NCBI GenBank assembly: GCA_014529385.2
Contig: CM043971.1
Location: 82,257,340-82,317,339 of the forward strand
Reading direction: 5' to 3'
DNA length: 60,000 nucleotides
Source: Adiantum capillus-veneris
Taxonomy: Eukaryota > Streptophyta > Polypodiopsida > Polypodiales > Pteridaceae
The position numbers and the translations under genes were made by a program. Numbering within the stretch: the first letter of the stretch is position 1; each line of letters opens with the position of its first letter. This document shows, one piece after another, positions 33,074 through 43,850 of this stretch. The notes below the pieces were generated by a model. It worked only from the letters and a program-made list of their open reading frames with translations, was not told where the DNA came from and searched no databases.

Positions 33074-33896
33074 TTCATTGTCACTCAAAATAAAGTCATT
33101 AGTGGGTCACTCTCAAGTTTCTGCACTCGATGATGAATGTTTTTATCCTCACTCCATCGATGTTTTACCATTGCGGCTTTAAAGTCGCCTTTATACATAA
33201 GCCTTGTAAATGATTTACAAAAAATATTATGTATATAAAGATCTCCTGCATTCTTCTTTAATCAAGTTCTTAATGCCTTTCCTATCCTACTGTTTAAGTG
33301 AATGTATTAAGATGCTGACTTAGGTTTCTCCATTTTGTTTTCCCACAAATTTTGATATGGATGGGGGAAAATTCTTTTTCGAGTAGTGCGCAATGCCACA
33401 CAATGTTATTTGGAGATGCTAGAGTCAAGTGATTTAGATAATGAGCACGTGTTTTGTTTGGACCAAGCATTACCAATTAGTTTGGAATGAAATAAATTTC
33501 GACAATTACTTCCACGACTTGAGTTTGGCAGTGCCATGCCTATATGGCATGGACTTGGGGACTCTGAGTTGCATGTCTTTATTTTTTCTTTGTTTCAAAC
33601 TTTTGTGGTTCTCTATTACGAGGCTAGGTTGACGGTAAGGGAAAGGGAGTTTTAAGAGAGTAAATTCAAACAGAAATCACCTCAAGTGGTGACTTTCATC
33701 TCCCCAAAGTTCACATGATGAAGGCAAAAGAGGCTTGACTGGATATTCTTTTGGCCCTATATCCACATGGAGGTGGTGCAGAGAATGAGTAGCCTTGTTC
33801 ACACGAGAATGTTGGAAGGAGAATTAGTCCTTAGTTTGAACTAATCAACAAGGTTAGCTAGGATTGGAATTTTTTAAGGAGTTGACAAAATTGTTT
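33074..33896. other. Sequence downstream of the subtilase exons
   Basis: Searched by eye for subtilase catalytic motifs and other genes; nothing recognised. Confidence 0.4.
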
Positions 33897-34262
33897 TCCA
33901 TAGTATTTCTTAGCATTAAACAAGTTTTAACCTCACACCTGTGGTTGCCCATGCTTGTTGAATCAAATTACGTGATGCCTAGAGCACAAGGTTTATACAT
34001 CCCACATGACACAACATGACACGAAGGCGGCCACCACCTAAAGGGGGCCTCTTGGCGCTTTTCTCAATCATGTTGTCGGCTCGCATGAGCCAAAGACTTT
34101 GTAAGGTCACTAAGCTTGCTCCTATTCTTTGATGTCTTCCGTAGTATTTCTTAGCATGGAACAAATTAAACAAGTTTTTTGGCCTCACGTCCATGCTTGT
34201 CCATGCTCATTGACTCAAATAAAGTGATGTCTATAGCACACGGGGTATATATCTCATGTAAT
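33897..34262 (+). repeat. Diverged direct duplication of about 120 bp
   Basis: GTAGTATTTCTTAGCAT and the following sequence (AACAAGTTTT, CATGCTTGT, GTGATG.CTA.AGCACA) occur at 33897-34015 and 34137-34262. Confidence 0.7.
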
Positions 34263-35689
34263 AAGCTTCTCTAATAATTCACTTTTTTTTATATTTTTAT
34301 GGAGTTAGTGTTTTAAGTCATGTTGTAAGATGTTTAGAGTCCATAGGCAAAGCTAAACGTTGATGAATTTTTTTTCCTAAAATTTTCACCTTAGTAAGTT
34401 TTGAGCACTTTCGAGTGAATTTGAAAAAGTTTTGTATTGTGAAATGTTTGTTTTATTATGTAGAAAAAGTTTGTCTCTTAAGAGTGTTTTCTGTTTCAAT
34501 GTTTTTTATGATTGTTTGGTGCTCTAAAAGTGAGCGGTTATGTAGTTAAACGTATTTTTATGCCATTGTATGGCTATTTTAGAATTGTAAGCTAAATTTT
34601 GAGAAAAGAGTGTGGAGCTTTTACAATAGTCGTTAACTTTGCAGAGATTACGTTTTAATAGCTCACAAGTTGACTCTAATTCTCTCATTTTTGAGCTACA
34701 AGTCTTCGAAAAGAGTCATTTCTCAACACTTTCTTTAAGAAAAAGTTTTCAACCTTTATTTTTCTCTAGCGCATGTTATTTTTGTGTGCCATGTGTTTTG
34801 ACTATTTTGACAAGTGGTTGACTTGTGGACGATCTGCTTTTGGGATTAATTTTAGAGTAAGGAAGCCATTGCTCTTTTGCCTAACAATATAACCGCGTAT
34901 TCTTGGAGAGACCTTTATGTGATTGTGAGCGTGATCAAGATTTGAGATTACCTTGCTATCAATAGGGTTGCCCACAAAAGTTGATCCACAACAAATTCCC
35001 GCCACCTATTGCTCTGCTTGCTACCATCAACCACAATCAAGATCAAGCGGTTGTGTTCCTTGCAAGCTTCTCAACTAATTGCACTACCTACCTAGAATGC
35101 CTCTGGCTTGGAATTGCATAGCCTACGCCACGGCATGCTGCTACAACAAACAAGGTGAAGAAGACAATGTCTACAACTGTGACAAGGCCCAAGATCATGC
35201 CAATGTGTTCAACATAATTTGTGCCCTTGGCTTGCTTGGTTGCTTGGTCCATACCCAATATTCACAACGTGCCTATAGTCCTCATCGTATATCCTAAAAG
35301 CCTAAGGTCTCACCTTCCATCCAGTGTTCCCTCGCACCTTATCACCATCTGGCATCCCTAGTAGTCATGATTGCAAAGCACACATAATATTGTTGTTGAA
35401 AAGGATATGGTACAAATAAAGTTTGTTCACACAAAAGGAGACTCTATAACTCAATAGAATTGCTTCTATCTATTTGCAGCCTCTCCTATTTTGGGTTATT
35501 GAGAAAGTGCATGCTTGCATATAAGAAACAAAGCCTTTTCACTGGAACATCGTCGAGTTAAGGCAAACTCATGTGAATCCATATCGTTGAGTAACCTCAT
35601 TCTTGTGATGGGTTTAGACACTACCAAGCTCGCTTGAGTGTAAGACCGCCCCAGAGACTGCCATGCATAGTACTTTGGTAAGATATTTG
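34263..35689. other. Anonymous intergenic sequence
   Basis: No convincing gene, LTR or repeat structure was recognised here. Confidence 0.4.
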
Positions 35690-36400
35690 GGATGGCTTGT
35701 GCTTCACAAGATGTCATCGAGAAATTTAGAGGGAGTGGATTTTACACATGGCAGTCAAAGATTATGTACTTGCTCATGCGTAAGAATCTTTGGGGCTCAT
35801 TAAGGCTTTAGAGAACCAAAGCACCTTAGGAGGAAGTGGGAAGTTCACAATAAGAAATCCTTAGGCCATATTGCATCATCTGCCCCGGAGATGGATGCAC
35901 CCAATCACATAAAGGACATCCTTAATGCAAAACAAGTTTGGGAAGAACTTAATGAATTGTTTGGTATCAATGCACGACATTCCAAAGTTCAACTCTTGAT
36001 ACAGCTCTACAACCAAAAATTTAATCCCACTGATGATCTTACTAGTCACTTCAATAAGTAAAAAAGAGTATTAATCAACAACTATTTGTTTTGTATTACC
36101 AACTAAATGACGATGGATGCAAGGTCATAATTGTTGCTTGTTATGATGTAGAGCCGATTGCACTCTTGTAGAAACACTTTCAAACATGGACAATCTCGAA
36201 GCGCATATAGAAGCTTCATTTTTAGAGAGAGAGAGAGAGGCCAAGATAAGGAGTGAAAGCAAGGGCACAATTGCTGAGCCAACTTCAAAAGACAGTATTT
36301 GTAGAACTGCATTAGGGAATTCTGGAGGTCACTTGGAGGCCCTTATTGAGGAGAGAGAAAAGGAGGCGCATCCAATGAACAACAACGTAACGTAGAAATG
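35690..36400 (+). pseudogene. Ty1/copia gag remnant (UBN2 type)
   Basis: Translations in shifting frames give FRGSGFYTWQSKIMYLLMRK (35730-35790), then APNHIKDILNAKQVWEELNE and LLIQLYNQKFNPTDDL (35895-36035). These match the copia gag pattern 'L.G.NY..W...M...L' and 'A...W..L...Y......K...L...L..LK'. A charged frame follows at 36186-36395. Stops and frameshifts are frequent and no protease or reverse transcriptase follows. Confidence 0.65.
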
Positions 36401-37199
36401 GAAAAAAAAACTTTAAAAATTCAAAAGAAAGTGAAGAAACATGAGATAAAACCTCATTTTTACGGTGTTTACGGTATCCATATGTGGGCCTAGGTTCTGA
36501 AAGTAGTTAAGGTACTGAAAGACAGCTACAATAATGTATCATACTCCCGCCACCAAAAGCTCTTGCTTTATTAACCAAGCGTTCCAAACTAAAATTCCCT
36601 CCATTGCAAGCAAGTTCAAGCTTTCTTCTTCCACTCAAAAAGAGCCATGGTTTCTTCTTCTTCACGCCCTAATAGCTCTAGGGGTGGTTGTGTTCTTTCT
36701 CCATCCAACCTTGCCATTATTCTCCCAAGGAGGCCAAGTAGCACCATAAGTTCTATCACTATCTCAAACTCCATCAATATGGATAGTCAATGGCAACAAC
36801 AGATAATATACAAAGGTTCTTGCTTTCTTATGCAACCAAAAAGGAGGAAAAGATCCTCAACAGCAAATCTATTTTGTTCAGCATGAAAAGCATGAGTGCT
36901 ATATTTCAAAGTGGAGGTGGGCGAGAAAACTGTTAAGGAGATTTTGGTTCAGCGTGTCACTCCGATGTAATTGCTAATGGCGCGGAGATGTCTCATTGGC
37001 TTATCATCCATGATGCAATTGTAAGTGTGTTCTTAGCCTTCCATCTCTATTCTTTCTTTCAGACCTTGCTGTTCTTTTAATTTCTTTTTTTCTTTTTGAA
37101 GAGGTAAAACTATATCAAAAGAGGTAGCTCAAGTTCTCATAAGTAGTCCTAAATTATATTCAGTTGTTAGACTAGGTGGTCTTTTACTTTTTGTTGTTG
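36401..37199. other. Anonymous sequence
   Basis: Short open frames near 36534-36886 (Ser-rich) have no recognised motif. Confidence 0.35.
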
Positions 37200-37995
37200 C
37201 AATTGCAGATGCCTATCCTTCATCATATGAGGAATGGGAGCCAATGGAGTGTATTATAGGTCTCATCTCTGTAATCCACGCTAACATTGGTGTTTTACAA
37301 TAAGATGGAAGAACTAGCAAGAGCCTTGCAGATGAGGGAATTTTCTTCTACGAGCATTTCTACTAGCTCAACCAAAAAAATCAAAATGGTACTCTGTTTA
37401 AACTCCCTCTCCCTACCAATTGGAGTTATATTGACTGGTCAGTCCAAGACACCACATTGTGTGAAGCTCTCTGAAGCAAGCTGTTTAGGGATGTGCAGAG
37501 GTCCCTACGATATTCTGTTCCCAGTAAATTGGTAATTTTTGTCCAATAAGTTTATTTATGGAACTATTTCACATCTGCCACATATATGTTGCAAAGACAA
37601 TGCAACATGTATGTATGTAAATAGTTGCAACAATGCAACTATTTCACACCTGCCACATACACGTTGCAAAGACAATGCTGGTATGCAAATATCTAGACGC
37701 TTGCTTCTATCACAAGCTTCTTGATAGAGGGTGGTATGTTAAAGAGGTAGAGGACATACATTGCGAGGTTGCACTGGACGCTTTGGTGGCCAAGTGCATG
37801 ATTGGCACACAGTCCCTTCTCATCTCCTTCTGGTACCAGCACTCTCAAATTGTTGCAGGCTGCTCTACGTTTATTCCTATTGACAAAGAGTTGGTAGGCC
37901 TGGAGAACAATGGTGTCATAGATGTGGAGGTATTTGGCAAAGAACTCAACCTTGTGACAGTGGTCACAATAAGAGAGCAATGCAACCTTCTGTAA
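37200..37995 (+). pseudogene. Unrecognised coding remnant
   Basis: Three-frame reading gives protein-like blocks interrupted by stops: ADEGIFFYEHFY (about 37333), NQKNQNGTLFKLPLPTNWSY then IDWSVQDTTLCEAL (about 37373-37475), FRDVQRSLRYSVPSKL, and in another frame YHKLLDRGWYVKEVEDIHCE (about 37700-37765). The blocks look like one decayed gene, but I cannot name it. A 75-bp direct duplication at 37562-37711 interrupts it. Confidence 0.35.
37562..37711 (+). repeat. Direct duplication, period 75 bp
   Basis: AACTATTTCACATCTGCCAC at 37562 recurs as AACTATTTCACACCTGCCAC at 37637. Both continue into GTTGCAAAGACAATGC. Confidence 0.85.
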
Positions 37996-38376
37996 CTTTG
38001 ACACGACATTATGGACGAGACCATGGAGAATGAGTCCTCGCAATTATATTTCTTAATAGGTGGATGAAAAGTAATGCAATGAAGGGAAAAAGAGATTGTT
38101 TGTAGAGAACTAACTGGCCAAGTCCAAATCATGCCAATGTAACTTGGATGAATTCCATTGGGTGTAACTTCTTCTTTACTTGAAATCTATATTCATGACT
38201 TCCATTGCAACATTTCTTTCAATTTAAATATTTTTCTTCAATTGTGAGATGACTCCCATCATTTGGTTATATCTTTATTTCGATAGTAAGATGAAACTAT
38301 CTCGCTATCTCTCTCCCTTTGTGAAAGTATGTGTGATTTCTGTATATTTTAAACAACATAAGTAGAGTTTGATGTC

Positions 38377-38380
<4 letters not shown>

Positions 38381-38434
<54 letters not shown>
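38381..38434. repeat. Compound microsatellite (CT)n(CA)n
   Basis: CT at 38381-38413, then CA to 38434. Confidence 0.95.
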
Positions 38435-38549
38435 TTTCCATGGCACCACATTGAGAAGTACAAAGAATCGTATTAATGTACATAGGAAGCATTCGTAGAG
38501 TATTTGGAAGTACAAATTCTGAAACAGTCAATGGGATGAAATCAAATTC

Positions 38550-40040
38550 TGGAGATAAGGGATCAAATGTCCTCTAGATAAAAGTCATGCTCATGACCTT
38601 CAAATGAGGGTGGGGAGAGAGTGGTGCCCGGTGGATTTAGCAAGCCCTTATGGGGTGTGTCATCTATCAACAAAGTGTTGATATCATCATATGGGACATG
38701 GATTTGATAAAAAGGTTTATAGTATAGGATTACATCTGGTTAGGTAGTGTGGTAGTGTTGGTCGATGAAAACACACTCCTTCTGTGAATACAAAAAATCA
38801 AATTGCAAACATTCGATTCTTGCTACGTTGCAAAAGTCATCTATCAACAAAGTGTTGATATCATCATATGGGACATGGATTTGATAAAAAGGTTTATAGT
38901 ATAGGATTACATCTGGTTAGGTAGTGTGGTAGTGTTGGTCGATGAAAACACACTCCTTCTGTGAATACAAAAAATCAAATTGCAAACATTCGATTCTTGC
39001 TACGTTGCAAACCATGATTACAAGGGGATTGAGGTTTCTCTGTTGCACAGACAACCATATTGCAACCCGGAATCTTGGAAGTAGAAACTGTATAAATTCC
39101 TTGGTTCCTGGGTGCACAATGGCTTTGTGAGTGCCTATCATAAAGCTGCACAGGTTGACAAGTTGTGCGTTGGAATCAGATGGCTCCCAAAACAACAACA
39201 ATTCGTTGACATTCAAAATAATTAGTCTCTGCAAACATTTTGTAAAACAAATAAGTAGTTAGACAATAGGTTGACTTTGATATTCTTTTACATTGGATAT
39301 TACCGAAACAATCATGTCAATGTCTAGCAAAGGTCCATACTGGGTGTGCCTGCTGTAGAGTTTGTCGTGTCCAGTGTTGATATCCTCGAGCTTGTTCTCA
39401 CCAGTCCCTTGTTCTTCTGATGTTCGAGACTCGTGTCTTTAGTGTTGAGGGCTTCATTGCACCTGAAATAGCTTCTAATGTGCTATGATATGTTTGTGTG
39501 TCAGGCATAAATGACTCTTGATTTTCAAGCTCAACAAGTGGAATTGTCGGAGAGGTGTGCTCTGCTTGAGGGTTAGGGTGTTCTTTCTCCGCCCCTCCCT
39601 CTGTATAATCTTCTTCCATCTCAAACCCTCCAAGTGCAGAGGGAGTTTCAACCTTTATTTCTTCCTTAGCCTCTGTGTGATCTTTCTCCTTTTTGGGCTT
39701 CCCCTCATCCAAAATTTCTCCTTGTCAAACTCTCCCTCTGCATCATTTCTCTTCTCAGAAGTTCCTCCCTCCTCTTCCTTCTGTCCTTTCTCAGCTGACC
39801 TTATCAAATCTATTTGTTGTTGTCCCTCATTAGTCATAGTTATCTCTACAATGTGGTCATCCAATAGGGTCTGTTCTGCATCCATGCGCACGGGATGTGA
39901 AATTGAAAGCAAATGCTTTATTAGGGTGGCACGATATCGGTGCAAATATTGTAGTGTGTACTTCTCCAATGCACTTTGCAAAAGACAAAACAAAAACAAA
40001 AAGGAACTGAGATACATTTTTGCCCAAACAATCACCATGT
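38550..40040 (-). pseudogene. FCP1-like (NLI-interacting factor) HAD phosphatase fragment
   Basis: FCP1-homology proteins are HAD-fold phosphatases. Reading leftward, 40038-39395 encodes a Glu/Lys-rich low-complexity N-terminus in two frames. The FCP1-homology part starts at 39228 with RLIILNVNELLLFWE, then HPGTKEFIQFLLPRF, RVAIWLSVQQRNLNPLV, FDFLYSQKECVFID and, near 38680-38560, INTLLIDDTPHKGLLNPPG and a FEGHEHDFYLEDI end. These match the family's LVLDLNG.L, RPG..EFL.F, VGIWSSA.R.N, FVWDQ..C and NTLLIDDSP.KAL.NPP signatures. The family's nucleophile Asp (D-x-N/D) is Asn here (39211-39213). A 177-bp exact duplication (38659-39012) interrupts it with stops. Probably a dead gene or captured fragment. 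Confidence 0.65.
38659..39012 (-). repeat. Exact tandem duplication, period 177 bp
   Basis: 38659-38835 is repeated at 38836-39012 with no difference that I can see. 177 is 59 codons, so the duplication keeps the frame, but each copy contains a stop (after HYHTT). It covers part of the FCP1-like coding sequence. Confidence 0.9.
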
Positions 40041-40778
40041 TATATTAATTCTATGCAAAATTCCTACCTTTGACATGAATGGCTTTAGTGCAAAGAAGCT
40101 GTGCAGTATATACTCAGCATGAAGGAGGCACCTCTATCCACACGAGTTGGCATCCGTCTGTCTAGGCACTGTGACTTCCTTAGTTTTTGACTTGTATAGC
40201 TCTAGATTTCCGCATAGCCTTCCATATGCGTGCAACAGTATTTTTATGGATCAGCAAGCAGAAAAAGTTGGTATGAACCCAGCACAATAAATGTCTCCAT
40301 ACTTTATTCAAATAAAACCAATTTCTAATTCTCAATACTCACAGTCTTAATTCTGGATGCGTTCCTCAAATTGAGTTTAGAGTCCAGACAACTGGCTTGT
40401 CAAGTTCAATGCAAACTAGGCTTCAGTGGTGGTTGCTCTCATATGGAAAAATTATGGTTGTTACTTGTAGCATTGGACTATGGGCAAGCCACTTCTCAAA
40501 TGTGCCGATAGGGGTGTTTTTCATTCTGAGAAAGACAACAATCTGGGGATCCAAGATATATATTTTTGCATGACTTTGTGCAAGTAGTTGGCTCTTGATC
40601 AAACTATAATTACTAGTTGTTAGTCTCTAGCCTCAAGGTTGAATAAAAATATGTTGAAACTTGTGAAAGCCTCTTACGTCAGGAAGATATAGACAATTGA
40701 ACCTATGATTTGAGCATTTGGATCCCGCAATATTTTGATATCCATAGAATCTAATGCAAGTATTCTTATACCATCTTC
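40041..40778. other. Sequence between the FCP1-like fragment and a copia LTR
   Basis: An open frame on - near 40674-40790 (GIRILALDSMDIKILRDP) looks protein-like but is short and unidentified. The rest is anonymous. Confidence 0.3.
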
Positions 40779-41016
40779 TGTTAGGGTTAATGGCCATGTG
40801 GTCGATCGCCCATCACTAACTCTAAGTGTACAGCTATACACTTTATGAGCCACTATCACTAAGTGCAATGTGTATTGTGCCTTAGTGCATAAGATAGAGA
40901 AGAAAGAAAGGGGACACACAATACGTTGGCTCTCCGCCTCCAACCTGTGTATGTGGCTATGGTAGTGTGTGTGTTTCTTCTTTCACTTCTGCTTTGCTCC
41001 CAATGTCTCCCCTTCA
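40779..41016 (+). repeat. Copia-type LTR, copy 1 of family C
   Basis: TGTTAGGGTTAATGGCCATG to CCCCTTCA. It matches 42779-43039 with small indels and is followed by TAGTATCAGAGC (41020-41031), a one-mismatch initiator tRNA-Met primer site. So it reads as a 5' LTR on +. Confidence 0.75.
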
Positions 41017-41059
41017 TCCTAGTATCAGAGCTCAATAGCTTTTATCCCCATCAGGCTCT

Positions 41060-41402
41060 TCAACAGCTTTCCCACAAAAAAAAAGGTCTTCAACAACCCT
41101 TGCAATAAAGTTGGAGAGAAATCCTTGTATCTTTGACGAAGTATGGAACATATCTGAACAGCTGCATTGATGTCGGAGCTCTTAAGTTTTGCCTCACAAA
41201 TGGCTGCAACAGCTTCACTAACAAATTTACTCAAATTCATTGCCTTTAAATACTCTAAAAGACCATCCTTTAGCTCCTCATTGATTTGCTTCAGCTTTTT
41301 TATTATAGTAGTGTTGTGCTTGATACTAGGATCAAGAGTCCTTAACAAGCTTACATCTGGTCTTTCAGGAGGCAGATTAGATAGACGTAATGCACGTTTC
41401 AC
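41060..41402 (-). pseudogene. UPF2: UPF2 fragment (MIF4G region)
   Basis: UPF2 is the scaffold of nonsense-mediated mRNA decay, bridging UPF1 and UPF3 through MIF4G domains. The frame running left from 41402 encodes LSNLPPERPDVSLLRTLDPS, IKKLKQINEELKDGL, NLSKFVSEAVAAICEAKLKS and VQICSILRQRYKDFSPTLLQ, close to the conserved start of the first MIF4G domain of plant UPF2 (RLNPERPD..FLRTLDSSIKRNT, NLSKFVSEAV.AICEAKL, AAVQIC.LLHQRYK.FSP). About 105 residues remain. The last residues of the frame come from LTR sequence. It lies antisense to the flanking copia LTR and reverse transcriptase, so it looks like a captured or trapped gene piece. Confidence 0.8.
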
Positions 41403-41411
41403 CTCTATGTT

Positions 41412-41756
41412 TCCTTACTTCCTCTTGCCCAGCCATGGCATCCTCTTCGCACTCCATCTTCGGTCGAGCAGTCTGTTCTTCAAGATTGTACATCCATTTC
41501 TACCACAGAGACAGAGTCAGACTCCATTTCTACAACATCGCTGCTATACGGATCACTAATCGACTTTCCGGATCCCATAAACGATAGCCAAATTGACCAT
41601 CTACACCATAGCCAATGAAGATGCATTTCCTGGACTTAGGAAGTAAGGAGAAATCTTTTCTCCTTACTTCCTCTTGCCAAGCCATGGCGTCCTCCTCGCA
41701 CTCCATCTTCGATCAAGCAATATGTTCTTCAAGACTGTACATCCATCTCGACCACA
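41412..41756 (+). repeat. Direct duplication of about 96 bp, offset 249 bp
   Basis: TCCTTACTTCCTCTTGCC...CACTCCATCTTCG...TGTTCTTCAAGA is present at 41412-41507 and 41661-41756. Its 3' part also matches the RNase H segment near 42668-42710 (SWRSVLQDCISISTTEAE), so copia coding sequence has been copied here. Confidence 0.75.
41555..41640 (-). pseudogene. Copia integrase C-terminal scrap, inverted
   Basis: On - this reads PKSRKCIFIGYGVDGQFGYR then LWDPESR, the conserved end of copia integrase (compare PKSRKCIFLSYGNSGEMGYR in the intact copia at 52-56 kb). It is opposite in strand to the adjacent reverse transcriptase. A 14-bp perfect hairpin (41639-41671) marks its edge. Confidence 0.8.
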
Positions 41757-41762
41757 CTGAGA

Positions 41763-42780
41763 ATGTTGCTTGCTTTGGTTGCCACTGAAGATATGGAGCT
41801 TGATCAAATGGATGTCATTATAGCTTTCTTACATGGTGATCTCAAGGAAGAGATTTATATGCAACAACCTGAAGGGTTTGTGCTAAAGGGCAAGGAACAT
41901 TCATTCTGTAAGCTTTTAAAAAGTCTCTATGGCTTGAAGCAATCATCCAGACAATGGTATCAAAAGTTTGATGCATTTATGCGTTCCCTACGCTATAAGC
42001 GCAGTAATGAGGATCCATGTCTTTACGTGACAAGACAACCAAATGGAAAACTTATTATGCTTATCCTTTATGTAGATGACATGCTTATTGCTGGTCATTC
42101 CAAAAAGGACATTGATGACTTGAAAACCAAGCTGAAAAGTCAATTTGACATGAAAGATTTGGGTGAAGCCATTCACATTTTGGGTATCCGCATTACTTGT
42201 CAGCGTAAGAAGAGGTTGTTGTACCTTTCTCAAAAGGAGTATGTGCACAAGGTTTTTGATCATTTCAACATGCAGAAGGGGAAGGCTTTGAGTACTCCAT
42301 TGCCTGCATATTTGAAACTTAGCAAGAAAAATTGTCCCAAATTTGATGAGGAAAAAGCTGTAATGGCTAAGGCTCCTTATGTTTCAACTTGTGGTAGTCT
42401 CATGTATACCATGGTGGCTACAAGACCTGACATTGCACATGCAGTGGGAGTTGTCAGTAGATTTATGTCTAACCTTGGTAAAAAGCATTGGAATGTTGTC
42501 AAGTCGATTCTCAGATACTTGAGTGGCACTGCAGATAGACAGTAATGCTATGGTCGTGGAGAGTCATCCATTTAGGGATTTGTAGACAGTGATTATGCAG
42601 GCTATGTTGACAGTCCTAAATCAATAAGAGGTTGGATTTACACATTTGTTGGTTCTGCTATTTCTTGGAGATCTGTTCTTCAAGACTGTATATCCATTTC
42701 TACCACAGAGGCAGAGTATGTTGCATCCGAGTGAGGCATGAAAAGAAGCTATTTGGCTTACTCGCCTAGTGAAAGATCAT
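41763..42780 (+). pseudogene. Copia reverse transcriptase and RNase H, truncated
   Basis: An open frame of 260 codons (41763-42545) starts inside the palm: LDQMDVIIAFLHGDLKEEIY (about 41803), LLKSLYGLKQSSRQWYQKF, ILYVDDMLIAGHS (YVDD intact, about 42065-42110), FDMKDLGEAIHILGI, ATRPDIAHAVGVVSRFMSN. A stop at 42543 and another at about 42572 interrupt, then RNase H motifs follow (FVDSDYAGYVDS, SAISWRSVLQDC, STTEAEYVAS) before the second LTR. Fingers, integrase and gag are missing, so it is a 5'-truncated copia body. It is close in sequence type to the complete copia at 52-57 kb. Confidence 0.9.
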
Positions 42781-43039
42781 TAGGTTTAATGGCCATGTGG
42801 CCGACCGTCCATCACTAACTGCTACTAACTCTAAGTGTACAGCTATACACTTGTGTGAGCCACAAACACTAAGTACAATGTGTATCGTGCCTTAGTGCAT
42901 AAGATAGAGAAGAAAGAAAGTGGCACATAGTACGTTGGCTCTCCCCCTCCAACCTGTGTATGTGGCTATAGTGGTGTGTGTGTGTGAGTGTGTACATTTC
43001 TTCTTTCGCTTCCACTATGCTCCCGGCTTCTCCCCTTCA
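42779..43039 (+). repeat. Copia-type LTR, copy 2 of family C
   Basis: Matches 40779-41016 in the same orientation, with an extra ACTGCTA and GT-rich insertion. The first bases read ATTAGG instead of TGTTAGG. It is followed by a perfect TGGTATCAGAGC (43043-43054), which is unexpected for a 3' LTR. Confidence 0.75.
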
Positions 43040-43054
43040 TCTTGGTATCAGAGC

Positions 43055-43400
43055 TTGATAGCTTTTATCCCCATCAGTATCTTCAACATCTTCTAAATGT
43101 ATATCTACTATTAATCCTTCCTCCATAGATGATAACATTTTATTGTTGCTGACATTGATTTTGTGTGTAACAATGTGGTACCTTTTAATCTCTTGTTCTA
43201 TAGCATTTGCTACTTTTTCCTTCTCTTTCAGTTTATTCATCTCCTCTGCACATCGGTTTTCCTACTCAGCTGTGGCCCTGGTATTCACATCATGGGTGAC
43301 TGCTATAATCTTCACCTCTGCCTATGGCCTTGATGGAGAAATAATCAAAAAATTCCTTCATTATATTGCCTATTAATCATTGGGTTGGAGCAATTTATCA
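43055..43400 (-). pseudogene. Coiled-coil coding remnant
   Basis: On -, reading leftward from about 43320: AEVKIIAVTHDVNTRATAE, a stop, then CAEEMNKLKEKEKVANAIEQ and EEGLIVDIHLEDVEDTDG, ending in LTR leader sequence. It is charged and helical in pattern, and lies directly downstream of the histone H3-like piece on the same strand, so it may be part of the same former gene. Not otherwise recognised. Confidence 0.35.
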
Positions 43401-43409
43401 TATCTCCAC

Positions 43410-43840
43410 CTTACTCTTTTCAAGGTTTCACTGTCCTTGTCCATAATCGTTACCCTGTGTGCATGTGCTACAACAATTGTTATATCATTGAAATATTCTA
43501 GAAAAAAATCTTTTGCTACCTCTTGAAGTGCCAACCGTGCAACAGGTTTTCACCTCATGGTGTCAAAACATGCCTCCTCACATATTGACCTAACTAGTCT
43601 TTGGAATGGAAGCTTTGGTACAAGAAGCTCAATACATTTCTGAGCCTTCCTGATTTCCTTGAACAGCTTGATGTGTCTTTGTAGCCTCTTCATCCTTAGA
43701 ACTTTCAAGATTTTCATGGGCTTTCCTGGTCTCTTCTTTTTACTAGCAAATCTTCCTCCTGATTTAGCAGCCAAACCTAGACACCTAGACCTTTGCTTGC
43801 CTTTCTCGCAGTCACCTTTGTTCTTGCCATTTATCTGTAA
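43410..43840 (-). pseudogene. Histone H3-like protein, divergent, with nonsense codon
   Basis: H3 is a core nucleosome histone. Reading leftward, a basic tail (AAKSGGRFASKKKRPGKP, about 43770) is followed by [20 protein letters not shown] and QRLVRS (43665-43590), then a TGA at 43550-43552 where Trp (TGG) would fit, then [20 protein letters not shown] and AHAHRVTIMDKD (about 43540-43440). These align with the H3 fold: [44 protein letters not shown] and HAKRVTIMPKD. Divergence is large and the tail is not canonical. It could derive from an unusual or centromeric-type variant. The upstream end runs into a (CT)n tract. Confidence 0.65.
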
Positions 43841-43848
43841 GGCAATAG

Positions 43849-43850
<2 letters not shown>

